NCBI GenBank assembly: GCA_964514235.1
Contig: CAZEPV010000005.1
Location: 1-64,000, forward strand
Origin: JAAYRQ01 sp035647235
GTDB taxonomy: Bacteria > Bacillota > Syntrophomonadia > Syntrophomonadales > Syntrophomonadaceae
Direction of reading: 5' to 3'
Length of the DNA stretch: 64,000 nt
In this document: piece after piece, positions 16,703-25,704 of the stretch
How positions within the stretch are numbered: the stretch's first letter is position 1
Layout: every line of letters begins with the position of its first letter
Notes under the pieces: generated by a model
Database searches by the model: none
The model's input: the letters and a program-made list of their open reading frames with translations, nothing else
Told to the model about the DNA's origin: nothing
Translations under genes and position numbers: made by a program

Positions 16703-17335
16703 GTGCATGATACAAACAGGGTATCCGCAATTTTTGATAGTTTAAAGTTAGATTACCCTAATCCTAAAACCATGTTAAACTATAACTCTAAATTCGAATT
16801 ATTAGTGGCTATTGTTTTATCGGCTCAAAGTACAGATGCACAGGTAAATAACGTAACCGAAAAATTATTTGCCCAGCATAAGACCCCCCAAGATATCGCT
16901 GATGCAGATATAAAGGAATTAGAAAACCTGATAAAAGGTGTAGGGATATATCGAAATAAGGCTAAAAACATAAAAGCATTGGGCCAAATAATCAATGATG
17001 ATTATGCAGGGGAAATACCCTCTACTCTAGAGGAACTAATTACTTTACCTGGGGTAGGAAGAAAAACCGCTAATGTGATGCTAGCGGTTGGATTTAATAA
17101 ACCGGGACTAGGTGTAGATACACATGTTATTCGGTTAGCAAACCGCATTGGTCTAGTCAATTCTAAAAACCCGGCTCAAATTGAATTAGACCTAAAAAAA
17201 ATGATTCCCCCAACTAGGTGGGGGGAGGCTCATCATTTATTAATTTTGCATGGACGACAAATTTGCAAAGCACGAACCCCTAATTGTTCAGCTTGCAGTA
17301 TTGTTAATATTTGTGAACAGCGAATAGGTGATTAA
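16703..17335 (+). CDS. nth: Endonuclease III
   Basis: A 210-residue DNA glycosylase/AP-lyase that removes oxidised pyrimidines. The helix-hairpin-helix LPGVGRKTANV contains catalytic Lys121, and the downstream catalytic Asp139 is in GVDTHVIRLANR. The C-terminal [4Fe-4S] loop has the C-x6-C-x2-C-x5-C spacing (CKARTPNCSACSIVNIC). GTG 16703 follows GAGGTGA by 6 bp; the frame extends to 16679 without a ribosome site. Confidence 0.95.
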   Translation: MHDTNRVSAIFDSLKLDYPNPKTMLNYNSKFELLVAIVLSAQSTDAQVNNVTEKLFAQHKTPQDIADADIKELENLIKGVGIYRNKAKNIKALGQIINDDYAGEIPSTLEELITLPGVGRKTANVMLAVGFNKPGLGVDTHVIRLANRIGLVNSKNPAQIELDLKKMIPPTRWGEAHHLLILHGRQICKARTPNCSACSIVNICEQRIGD

Positions 17336-17345
17336 TTTAGGTGAA

Positions 17346-18632
17346 TTATATGGTAAAGGTATGTAATAACTTGTTTACTATTTCTGCCTGTTCATTAAGG
17401 TACTCAATTTGTTTAATAATGCCAGCTAAAGCTTCTTCTTGATTGGCAGTTAAGGTACAAATCGTTTGAGAATTATTTGCAGATTGTTTGGTAAAAGTAG
17501 CTAGACTATCTACAGCATTTGCGGCTTCTTCAGTTGAAGCTGCTATCTCTTCAGTAGCTGCGGAAATTTCCTGTATTTCCACATTGATGTTTTGTACCGA
17601 ATCTACTATGGTACCGAAAATATGGCTGGTGGCATTGACTGCATCAATTTGTTCGCTATAGACATCCTTAGTTAAATTCATTTCTTCTACAACTATTTTA
17701 GTATTGTCTTGCATTTGTCTAATTAAATCTGCAATTTGGGATGCTGATGAAGCAGATTGTTCGGCTAATATTCTAACTTCTTCTGCAACAACTGCAAATC
17801 CCCTGCCATGTTCCCCTGCTCTAGCAGCTTCAATGGCAGCATTTAATGCCAGTAGATTTGTTTGGGCTGCTATGGTGCTAATAACTTCAACTATTTGGCC
17901 AATTCTCGAAGAGTTTTCGTCTAACATTTCTACTGTTTTGCTAACTTCCTCTAGGGCCTGGTAACTTTCATCAATCTTAGCGTTTTGCATTTCTATGGCT
18001 TTATTTCCTTCTCCAATAGCAGCTTGGGTGTCAATAGACATATCTACTGTTTTTTGATTGTTTTGGGCAATGGTTTCAACTGTTTGCGCCAGATTAGTCA
18101 TTAGATTGGTAATATTATTGGCTACTGATGCTTGTTCACTAGCCCCACTGGCATAATCATCCATGGATTTGCTTACCTCCGTAGAAGCTGCACCTGTTTC
18201 TTCTGACAAAGCAAGCAATATACCAGAAGATTCTGTGATTACTGTAGTAGCCTTATCGGTTTGGGTAATTAAATCTTTTAAGCGAATTACCATGTCATTT
18301 AAGGTAGTTGCCACTAGATTCATATAGCCTTCACCAAAATCATCTACCTGTTTGGTTAAATCGCCTTGGGCGACTTCTTGGGCAAAACTAGTAATTTTTA
18401 AAGCAGGATCAACAAATTCTTTAATATTTCGCATAGATGAAAATAGGCCGATTAAGCCACCACCAATAAAGGCCAAAGGTATTGCAACAATAAGTGGATT
18501 TAGGTGAGGATTTTTTAAAATAATCATGCCGATTATTATCCCTAGTATTCCTGCCCCAATCGCAGAACGTGTACATACCTTTAAAATCATACCCCTTTTT
18601 TCTTTTCTGGATTCCTTTGAATTTCCCCCCAT
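17346..18632 (-). CDS. Methyl-accepting chemotaxis protein without an extracellular sensor domain
   Basis: A 428-residue chemoreceptor. Two membrane helices (about 21-40 and 47-65) are separated by only a few residues, so no ligand-binding ectodomain exists. A HAMP-like linker follows (about 70-125), then a long signalling coiled coil with the conserved hairpin tip IVEVISTIAAQTNLLALNAA and EAARAGEHGRGFAVVAEEVR. It should pass signals to CheA/CheW, sensing either a cytoplasmic or membrane cue. AAAGGGGGG precedes the ATG. It fits with the flagellar genes in this genome. No chemotaxis partners are nearby. Confidence 0.9.
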   Translation of the reverse strand: MGGNSKESRKEKRGMILKVCTRSAIGAGILGIIIGMIILKNPHLNPLIVAIPLAFIGGGLIGLFSSMRNIKEFVDPALKITSFAQEVAQGDLTKQVDDFGEGYMNLVATTLNDMVIRLKDLITQTDKATTVITESSGILLALSEETGAASTEVSKSMDDYASGASEQASVANNITNLMTNLAQTVETIAQNNQKTVDMSIDTQAAIGEGNKAIEMQNAKIDESYQALEEVSKTVEMLDENSSRIGQIVEVISTIAAQTNLLALNAAIEAARAGEHGRGFAVVAEEVRILAEQSASSASQIADLIRQMQDNTKIVVEEMNLTKDVYSEQIDAVNATSHIFGTIVDSVQNINVEIQEISAATEEIAASTEEAANAVDSLATFTKQSANNSQTICTLTANQEEALAGIIKQIEYLNEQAEIVNKLLHTFTI

Positions 18633-18976
18633 AATTAAACTTTCCCCCCTTTACGAATACATAATCTACAAAATATTTCGATATTACTTTTATAAAACCC
18701 TTTTATTTCTAATATATTTATTAAATAGGGGATTGTTAAATAAGTTAAATTAGTGAGGTTGTCTTGAAAGTCGGTATATGCTACAATTAAATACGATTTT
18801 TAGCTAGTATTGCAGGATATCTTTGTTTTGCTTAAATTAAGTTTTAGGATTACATAATAGGTATTAATGGCAATGTAAAAAGAATTTGGCCTTTACTTTT
18901 GCTAGAATTTGGATAGTAATCGGTTTTACGATTATATAAAAATGGGAAAGAAAAACTGGTGAGGTGGTTATTTAAT
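18633..18976 (+). other. Intergenic region and ileS leader (344 bp, no gene seen)
   Basis: No coding frame with a ribosome site is visible. It holds a promoter at 18759-18787, then a leader of roughly 180 nt. Near its end is a 6-bp hairpin (TAATCG 18917-18922, CGATTA 18929-18934). The conserved T-box antiterminator sequence (AGGGTGGNACCGCG-like) expected in many ileS leaders is absent. Confidence 0.6.
18759..18787 (+). promoter_or_regulatory. Candidate promoter for ileS
   Basis: TTGTCT (18759-18764), 17 bp, TACAAT (18782-18787). Transcription would start near 18794. Confidence 0.45.
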
Positions 18977-21748
18977 ATGGCTAAAGGAAAATATGATGAA
19001 ACATTAAACTTGCCCAAAACTGATTTTCCTATGCGCGCGAATTTACCCAAAAGAGAACCTGATTTTTTAAGGTTCTGGGAAGAAATTGATATATATAATA
19101 AGGTGCAAAATAAAAATAAGGGTAGACCTAAATTTGTTTTGCATGATGGTCCTCCATATGCAAATGGTGATATTCACTTGGGAACAGCGTTAAACAAAGT
19201 ATTAAAGGATATCATTGTAAAATATTATTCTATGGCGGGTTATGATGCTCCCTATGTACCAGGTTGGGATACCCATGGATTACCCATTGAACAACAAGCT
19301 ATTAAAAATATGGGCTTAGAGAGGGATAAAATAGATGTAGTAGAATTTCGCAGGCATTGCCAAGATTATGCTTTGAAGTATCTGGATATCCAAAGGGAAC
19401 AATTCAAGAGATTAGGGGTTAGAGGTGAATGGGACAAGCCATATATAACTTTGCTTCCCGAATTTGAGGCTGTTCAGATTAAAGTATTTGGTGCTATGGC
19501 TACTAAAGGCTATATATATAAAGGTCTTAAACCAGTCTACTGGTGTGCAGATTGTGAGACAGCTTTAGCTGAAGCTGAAATTGAATATAATGATAAAACT
19601 TCTGCTTCAATTTATGTGAAGTTTCCAGTTATAGATGGCAAGGGAATAATTCCTGAAAACGCCCATGTGCTTATCTGGACTACTACACCTTGGACATTGC
19701 CAGCTAACTTGGCTATTAGTCTACACCCAGATTTTGACTATCTTTTACTTGAAGTTGATACGGAACAATATGTGGTAGCCAAAGGCTTATTAGAGGAAAT
19801 TGCAACTAATCTAGCTTGGACAGATTATAAGATAGTTAAGGAATTCAAAGGGGCAGAACTTGAAAATGTTAAGTGCCAAGAACCTTTATTTAATCGGGAA
19901 TCTTTAGTAATTCTGGGTAAGCATGTTACTCTGGAAGCTGGTACGGGGTGTGTGCATACTGCTCCAGGACACGGGGAAGATGACTATATTGTAGGCAAGG
20001 AATACGATTTAGGTATTATTTCACCTGTGGATAATGAAGGAAAATTCACATCTGAAGCTGGTAAATATGAGGGTCTATTTGTAGAAGATGCCAATAAACA
20101 AATAATTTCTGATTTAGCTGGTCAAGGCAACTTATTAAAGGCAAGTGAAATCGAACATCAATACCCTTATTGTTGGAGGTGTAAGCACCCTATTATTTAT
20201 AGGGCTACTGAACAATGGTTTGTTTCTATTGATAATTTCCGCCAAGATGCCTTAGATGCTATAGATAGTGTCAAATGGATTCCCACCTGGGGTAGAGAAC
20301 GCATATTTAATATGGTTCGGGATAGGGGAGATTGGTGTATTTCGCGTCAGCGTACTTGGGGAGTACCAATTCCCATTTTTTATTGCCAGGAATGTAATGA
20401 AACTATCATAAATGAAACTACTATTGATTGGATAAGCAAGTTGTTTGCTGAAAATGGTTCCGATATATGGTTTGCTAAAGAAGCCGATGAACTAGTACCT
20501 CCAGGTACAAAATGTAGCTGTGGTAGTAGTAGCTTTAACAAAGAAACGGATATTATGGATGTATGGTTTGATTCGGGTTCTAGCCATATGGCTGTTTTGG
20601 AGACTCACCCTGATTTGCATTGGCCTGCAGAAATGTATTTAGAAGGAAGTGACCAGCATCGAGGTTGGTTTAATTCCTCTTTGTCAACCGCAGTAGCAGT
20701 TAAAGGTAGTGCCCCTTATAAAAGCGTATTGACCCATGGATTTTTGGTGGATGAACAAGGTAAAAAAATGTCTAAATCATTAGGTAATGTAGTTGACCCG
20801 CTTAAACTGACTAAAGAACTAGGAGCCGATATTTTAAGGTTGTGGGTATCCTCAGCGGATTATCGTAGTGATGTATCGGTTTCTGATAATATCATTAAAC
20901 AGACTGCTGAAGCCTACAGGAAAATAAGGAATACTTGCCGCTTTATTTTAGGTAATATTGCTGATTTTACACCTGAAAAAGATTTATTAACCTATGATAA
21001 ATTAACTGAATTAGATAAATGGGCTTTGATAAAACTAGATAAGCTGGTAGCAAGAGTTACTAAAGCATATCAGAATTATGAATTTCATGTGGTATTCCAT
21101 GCAATTCATAATTTCTGTACGGTTGATTTAAGTAATATTTATTTTGATATATTAAAAGATAAATTGTATTGTTCCTTACCAGATGATAAAGAGCGTCGGG
21201 CCGCACAGAGCGTTTTATATCAGATTATTAAGGTTCTCGTGGTACTATTAACCCCAATTTTAGCCTTTACCTCGGAAGAGATGTGGGCTTATCTTAAAAA
21301 GGATGGAGAGCCCCAAAGTGTTCAGCTTCTAGATTGGCCCGAAATCGCTGGTTATAGTGATGAAGACCTGGAAAAAAGAATTAGCCAATTATTAGAGACT
21401 CGTGAAGTAGTTACCAAGGCACTAGAGGAAGCTCGCAAAGATAAAATCATTGGTCATTCATTGGGGGCTCAGGTAACCATTTATGGGGAAGATGAATGGC
21501 TAGATTGCTGGAATAAAACTGATAATTTAGAAAAGGTATTTATAGTATCCCAGGTCGACATTGGTAAATTAGTTGATAAGCCGAATAATGCCATATCTTT
21601 AGACAATATTGAGGGTGTTTGGGTGGATGTTAGACCTGCAGCAGGCGAAAAGTGTGAACGTTGTTGGATAATCGAACCAACAGTTGGACAAGATGAAAAT
21701 CATCCTACTCTTTGTGATAGATGTAGTGAAGTAATAAAACATCTATAA
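18977..21748 (+). CDS. ileS: Isoleucyl-tRNA synthetase
   Basis: A 923-residue class I synthetase that charges tRNA-Ile. The HIGH-like motif is HLGT (from His67) after GPPYANGDI, and KMSKS lies at 597-601. The editing domain contains the TTTPWTLPAN and GTGCVHTAPGHGEDD segments. A C-terminal zinc finger (CERCW near residue 890 and CDRC at the end) marks the common bacterial type. ATG 18977 has GAGGTGG 9 bp upstream. In Bacillus ileS follows divIVA directly; here 6.5 kb of other genes intervene. Confidence 0.97.
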   Translation: MAKGKYDETLNLPKTDFPMRANLPKREPDFLRFWEEIDIYNKVQNKNKGRPKFVLHDGPPYANGDIHLGTALNKVLKDIIVKYYSMAGYDAPYVPGWDTHGLPIEQQAIKNMGLERDKIDVVEFRRHCQDYALKYLDIQREQFKRLGVRGEWDKPYITLLPEFEAVQIKVFGAMATKGYIYKGLKPVYWCADCETALAEAEIEYNDKTSASIYVKFPVIDGKGIIPENAHVLIWTTTPWTLPANLAISLHPDFDYLLLEVDTEQYVVAKGLLEEIATNLAWTDYKIVKEFKGAELENVKCQEPLFNRESLVILGKHVTLEAGTGCVHTAPGHGEDDYIVGKEYDLGIISPVDNEGKFTSEAGKYEGLFVEDANKQIISDLAGQGNLLKASEIEHQYPYCWRCKHPIIYRATEQWFVSIDNFRQDALDAIDSVKWIPTWGRERIFNMVRDRGDWCISRQRTWGVPIPIFYCQECNETIINETTIDWISKLFAENGSDIWFAKEADELVPPGTKCSCGSSSFNKETDIMDVWFDSGSSHMAVLETHPDLHWPAEMYLEGSDQHRGWFNSSLSTAVAVKGSAPYKSVLTHGFLVDEQGKKMSKSLGNVVDPLKLTKELGADILRLWVSSADYRSDVSVSDNIIKQTAEAYRKIRNTCRFILGNIADFTPEKDLLTYDKLTELDKWALIKLDKLVARVTKAYQNYEFHVVFHAIHNFCTVDLSNIYFDILKDKLYCSLPDDKERRAAQSVLYQIIKVLVVLLTPILAFTSEEMWAYLKKDGEPQSVQLLDWPEIAGYSDEDLEKRISQLLETREVVTKALEEARKDKIIGHSLGAQVTIYGEDEWLDCWNKTDNLEKVFIVSQVDIGKLVDKPNNAISLDNIEGVWVDVRPAAGEKCERCWIIEPTVGQDENHPTLCDRCSEVIKHL

Positions 21749-21761
21749 TAGGGGGAATATT

Positions 21762-22043
21762 ATGGAGGAAGGCAATAAATTAATCATCACCGTGCTTGGC
21801 TATGATAGGATAGGGATAATCTTCAACATATCTAGTATCTTAGCCGAAGCTAAGATTAATATTTTAGATATTAATCAGACTATTTTGCAGGGTTTTTTCA
21901 CTATGGCTATGGTAGTCGATATGTCCCAGAGCACATTGGATATCTATACCTTGCGGGAAAAACTTAAGGCTAAAGGTAAGGAACTGGGCTTGGAAATAAC
22001 CGCCCAACATGAAGATATTTTTAGATTTATGCATAGAATATAA
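21762..22043 (+). CDS. ACT domain protein (UPF0237)
   Basis: A 93-residue single ACT domain (GYDRIGIIFNISSILAEAKINILDINQTI). It should bind a small ligand, probably an amino acid, and act as a regulatory subunit. In many Firmicutes and Archaea a UPF0237 gene sits directly before a UPF0210 gene, as here (70 bp to the next start), so the two products probably cooperate. It follows ileS by 13 bp. Confidence 0.9.
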   Translation: MEEGNKLIITVLGYDRIGIIFNISSILAEAKINILDINQTILQGFFTMAMVVDMSQSTLDIYTLREKLKAKGKELGLEITAQHEDIFRFMHRI

Positions 22044-22112
22044 TATTATTTGCGCAGGGGGGGTAGTGATATCCCCCTTAATCATATCGATTTTTATAAA
22101 AGGGGTGTTTTT

Positions 22113-23480
22113 ATGTCCTTTAATATCAGCAAAGAGGAAATACTAGAAACAGTCAATATGTTGCAAACAGAAAATTTAGATATAAGAACTATAACTATGG
22201 GCATAAATATATTGGATTGTTATGCGGATTCGGGAGAGGAAATCGGTAAGAAAGTATATAAGAAGATTGTTAAACATGCTGGCAATCTTGTTGAGATTGG
22301 GGAAAGTATAGCTAAAAAATATGGTATACCAATTGTTAATAAACGTGTTTCGATAACGCCGATTACCATGATAGCTAATAATCTTGATAAGGATGAGATT
22401 ATAAAAATAGGTGAATATTTGGATAAAGCAGCTAGTGTAATAGGTATTGATTTTTTAGGGGGCTTTTCAGCCCTAGTACATAAAGGTTTTACTAAAGGGG
22501 ATTTAGCCTTAATCAAAGCCATTCCCAAAACCTTAGCTACAACTAAAAGGGTCTGTGCATCTGTTAATGTGGCTACGACTAAAGCTGGAATAAATATGGA
22601 TGCAGTTTTGAAAATGGGGCAAGTTATTAAGGAAACTGCCGAATTAACAGCAGCAGATGATGGCATAGGTTGCGCTAAATTAGTAGTGTTTTGCAATGCA
22701 GTAGAGGATAATCCCTTCATGGCAGGTGCTTTTCATGGTCTAGGGGAAGCAGAAACTGTTTTGAATATAGGGGTAAGTGGTCCCGGGGTAGTACTAAATG
22801 CTGTAAAGAGACACCCTGATGCTGATTTAGGAGAACTAGCCAATGTTATTAAAAATACTGCTTTTAAGATAACTCGTACTGGTGAATTGGTGGGCAGAGA
22901 AGCCTCCAAAAGATTAGGGGTGCCCTTTGGTATCGTAGACCTTTCACTAGCGCCTACGCCCACCATAGGGGACAGTGTAGCTGACATTTTGGAAACTATG
23001 GGTTTAGAAATGGTTGGTACACATGGTAGTACAGCGGCCCTAGCTATGTTAAATGATGCCATTAAAAAAGGTGGTGCAATGGCTTCATCTTATGTAGGTG
23101 GTCTATCTGGTGCTTTTATTCCAGTTAGCGAAGATGAGGGTATGATTAATGCTGTAAAATCGGGTGGCCTATCTTTTGATAAATTAGAAGCCATGACTTG
23201 TGTCTGTTCAGTGGGTATAGACATGGTCGCAGTGCCAGGGAATACTTCGGCGGATACAATAGCTGCTATAATTGCTGATGAGGCAGCTATCGGCATGATT
23301 AACCGCAAAACCACAGCAGTTAGAATAATACCAGTACCCGAAAAAAAGGAAGGTGATTTGGTAGAATTCGGCGGCTTATTAGGCAGGGCACCGATTATAA
23401 AACTGAATCAATATTCCTCCAGCAAGTTTGTTAATCGAAAAGGGCGTATACCAGCACCCATTCACTCATTAAATAATTAA
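22113..23480 (+). CDS. UPF0210 (DUF711) family protein
   Basis: A 455-residue protein, the usual family length, with IRTITMGINILDC at the start and long glycine-rich segments (GVSGPGVVLNAVKR, GREASKRLGVPFGIVDLSLAPTPTIGDSVADIL). The fold is related to glycyl-radical-enzyme-like barrels by annotation history, but no catalytic activity is established and no glycyl-radical motif is visible. ATG 22113 has AAAGGGGTG just upstream; the frame is open to 22050 without a ribosome site. Pairing with the ACT gene suggests amino-acid-linked control. Confidence 0.88.
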   Translation: MSFNISKEEILETVNMLQTENLDIRTITMGINILDCYADSGEEIGKKVYKKIVKHAGNLVEIGESIAKKYGIPIVNKRVSITPITMIANNLDKDEIIKIGEYLDKAASVIGIDFLGGFSALVHKGFTKGDLALIKAIPKTLATTKRVCASVNVATTKAGINMDAVLKMGQVIKETAELTAADDGIGCAKLVVFCNAVEDNPFMAGAFHGLGEAETVLNIGVSGPGVVLNAVKRHPDADLGELANVIKNTAFKITRTGELVGREASKRLGVPFGIVDLSLAPTPTIGDSVADILETMGLEMVGTHGSTAALAMLNDAIKKGGAMASSYVGGLSGAFIPVSEDEGMINAVKSGGLSFDKLEAMTCVCSVGIDMVAVPGNTSADTIAAIIADEAAIGMINRKTTAVRIIPVPEKKEGDLVEFGGLLGRAPIIKLNQYSSSKFVNRKGRIPAPIHSLNN

Positions 23481-23536
23481 CTTGTATTTATTAAGCATAG
23501 ATATGGAATAATACTTCTAAGCCTGGGGTGAAGCTC

Positions 23537-23863
23537 ATGGAAGGTGAAAAGGGATGGCAAAAAGTTCAACTTGCTACAATTGAAAACTTAATGGATAAAA
23601 TTACAGAGCTTTCCGTAAATATGGAAAAGATGCGTTTGGCTGAGTATGTGGAAATGCTAGAAAGGCCCAGGCGACTTCTTTATATCAACTTTTTAATTGG
23701 TTTGGCTAGGGGGTTTGGGAGTGCCATAGGCTTTACTATACTAGCTGCCGCAGTAATATATTTTTTGCAAAAGGTTATTCTATTAAACCTACCTATAATC
23801 GGAGAATTTATTGCTGACATTGTTTCTATTGTACAAATTCAGCTAAAAATGGGAGGACATTAA
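23537..23863 (+). CDS. DUF5665-type small membrane protein
   Basis: A 108-residue protein. The N-terminal half is helical and charged (about 1-55, with MRLAEYVEMLERPRRLLYINFLIG). One or two membrane helices follow (about 53-90), then a short tail. The pattern matches the Firmicute DUF5665 family of unknown role. ATG 23537 sits 4-5 bp after GGGGTGAAG; a GTG three codons earlier (23528) is part of that site. Confidence 0.72.
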   Translation: MEGEKGWQKVQLATIENLMDKITELSVNMEKMRLAEYVEMLERPRRLLYINFLIGLARGFGSAIGFTILAAAVIYFLQKVILLNLPIIGEFIADIVSIVQIQLKMGGH

Positions 23864-23886
23864 TAATCAAAAAGAGGTGTGATATT

Positions 23887-24348
23887 TTGGTTTATAAAGA
23901 TAAGTTACAAGCAAAAAAAAATGAGTTAGAAGAAGTAATACAGGAAAGACGAGATAGGCTTATGACTCCCATAACAGAAACTACCAATGAATTATCTATG
24001 TATGACCAGCATCCCGCAGATATTGGTTCCGAAGTCTATGAGAGGGAAAAGGATATAAGTATATTAGAAAAACTAGAATTTGAAAAAGAAAAATTAGATG
24101 ATGCAATAAGGCGTTATGAACAAGGCTTGTACGGGATATGTGATAGATGTGGTAAGAATATTGATCCAGCCAGGTTGCATAGATTAGTTAATACGACCTT
24201 ATGTACTGAGTGTGCAGGCGAAATTCCCTTTAACAATAGTTTTCGGAATTATCGTCCAGCAGAAGAGGATGTATTATCTATAAGTTCGATGTCCGACAAA
24301 GGGGAAGCATTTCAAGTTGCGGGTAGTGATTTTTATGAACATGAATAG
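23887..24348 (+). CDS. TraR/DksA-type zinc-finger protein (YteA/YlyA-like)
   Basis: A 153-residue protein with an N-terminal coiled coil (about 1-80) and a C4 zinc finger (CDRC near 91-94 and CTEC near 112-115), as in DksA/TraR proteins that bind RNA polymerase's secondary channel. The DksA tip aspartates are not clearly present, so stringent-response activity is not assured. TTG 23887 follows GAGGTG. In Bacillus ylyA, a relative, lies between ileS and lspA; here it is also downstream of ileS. Confidence 0.85.
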   Translation: MVYKDKLQAKKNELEEVIQERRDRLMTPITETTNELSMYDQHPADIGSEVYEREKDISILEKLEFEKEKLDDAIRRYEQGLYGICDRCGKNIDPARLHRLVNTTLCTECAGEIPFNNSFRNYRPAEEDVLSISSMSDKGEAFQVAGSDFYEHE

Positions 24349-24428
24349 GTAAATTCGTCTTGTTTGATTTGTAAATAAGTTTATTTAGGTTTATAGTAAA
24401 AAAAAAGCCATTTAGGGAGGCATTATCA

Positions 24429-25628
24429 TTGAAAATTGGAATTTTTACAGATAGTTACAAGCCATATACCAGCGGTGTAGTGACCTCAATTTGTACTTTT
24501 AAAGAAGAATTAGCCAAGTTAGGTCATGAAATCTATGTATTCGCTCCTAACTATCCAGATTATAGGGAGAAGGAGGAAAACGTTTTTCGCTTTTATTCCT
24601 TACCTTCTCCAACAAATCCTGATTATGCACTGGCTATCCCAGTCTACCCTGGTATAAATGTTTTACTCAAAAAACTTGATTTAGATATTATCCATGTTCA
24701 TTCTCCCTTTTTGTTAGGTAGGGTTGGTTTAAGGTATGCTAAAAGATACCATATTCCACTTTTGTTTACCTATCATACCATGTATGATCAATATGCCCAT
24801 TATGTACCTCTTGCTCAAGATTTAGCCAAGGAAATGGCGGTAAAATACAGCAATTATTTTTGTAACCAATGTGATCATGTTATAGTCCCATCAACCGATG
24901 TAAAAGAAATGTTAGAAGGATATCATATCAAGACTCCCATATCGGTAATACCAACGGGGGTCCCTTTACATAAATTTACAGGTAAAAAAAGTAATTGGTT
25001 GCGGGATAAATACAAGGTTCCTAAGGATAATAAAATCTTATTATTTGTGGGTAGGCTAACTAAGGAAAAGAACTTGAGTTTTTTAATTGAGGCTTTCAAA
25101 CAAGTAAAAAAGAGCCTTGCTAATACTACTTTGGTTTTAACTGCCCAGGGTCCTTTGGAAGATGAATTAAAAAAGCTAACTTATGGTTTGGGATTATCTC
25201 TAGATACCGAGGTAATTTTTACAGGAGCTTTACCCTTTGATACTTTAGTTGATGTTTATTATTCAGCAGATTTATTTGTCTTTTCCTCAGTTACTGAAAC
25301 TCAAGGTCTAGTTCTTATTGAAGCAATGGCTGCTGGATTGCCCGTAGTAGCCATAAGTGCAAGTGGAGTACTGGATATGGTAGATTCAGGTATTAATGGC
25401 ATACTGACTGCTGAAGACCATGATGAATTTTCTAAAGCCATTATTAAGATACTTTCTACACCCGAATTGTATGAAAAATACCAAGCTAATGCTATTATTA
25501 AAGCAGAGGAACTTTCCGCAGCTAATACTACTAAAAGCTTGCATGAAGTTTATGAAGATTTGTATCATGAAAAATATAGACCCAGACGTAGCAGGGTGTT
25601 TGATTTTGGCTCTTGGTTCGGATCATAA
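24429..25628 (+). CDS. Glycosyltransferase family 4 (diacylglycerol glucosyltransferase-like)
   Basis: A 399-residue GT-B enzyme. The N-terminal acceptor domain begins KIGIFTDSYKPYTSGVVTSI. The nucleotide-sugar site is seen in FVGRLTKEKNLSFLIEAF and in the EX7E motif within SSVTETQGLVLIEAMAAGLPVV. It resembles enzymes that add glucose or mannose to membrane lipids, but the acceptor is not predictable. TTG 24429 follows AGGGAGGC. It has its own terminator. Confidence 0.88.
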   Translation: MKIGIFTDSYKPYTSGVVTSICTFKEELAKLGHEIYVFAPNYPDYREKEENVFRFYSLPSPTNPDYALAIPVYPGINVLLKKLDLDIIHVHSPFLLGRVGLRYAKRYHIPLLFTYHTMYDQYAHYVPLAQDLAKEMAVKYSNYFCNQCDHVIVPSTDVKEMLEGYHIKTPISVIPTGVPLHKFTGKKSNWLRDKYKVPKDNKILLFVGRLTKEKNLSFLIEAFKQVKKSLANTTLVLTAQGPLEDELKKLTYGLGLSLDTEVIFTGALPFDTLVDVYYSADLFVFSSVTETQGLVLIEAMAAGLPVVAISASGVLDMVDSGINGILTAEDHDEFSKAIIKILSTPELYEKYQANAIIKAEELSAANTTKSLHEVYEDLYHEKYRPRRSRVFDFGSWFGS

Positions 25629-25643
25629 TATCTAATTTTAGTG

Positions 25644-25669
25644 AGCCTGTGGTAAGCACAGGCTTTTTT
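25644..25669 (+). terminator. Rho-independent terminator after the glycosyltransferase
   Basis: AGCCTGTG (25644-25651) and CACAGGCT (25657-25664) with a 5-nt loop, then a T run. Confidence 0.88.
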
Positions 25670-25704
25670 CTTTAAATAATTGTCAACTAGATAGGAGTAT
25701 TTTT

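Noticed and set aside
18633..18976. T-box riboswitch before ileS
   Set aside because: No AGGGTGGNACCGCG-like antiterminator sequence and no terminator with a T run near the gene.
22220..23314. Long antisense open frames across the UPF0210 gene
   Set aside because: Compositional shadows of a strongly conserved gene on the other strand; no ribosome sites or recognisable domains.
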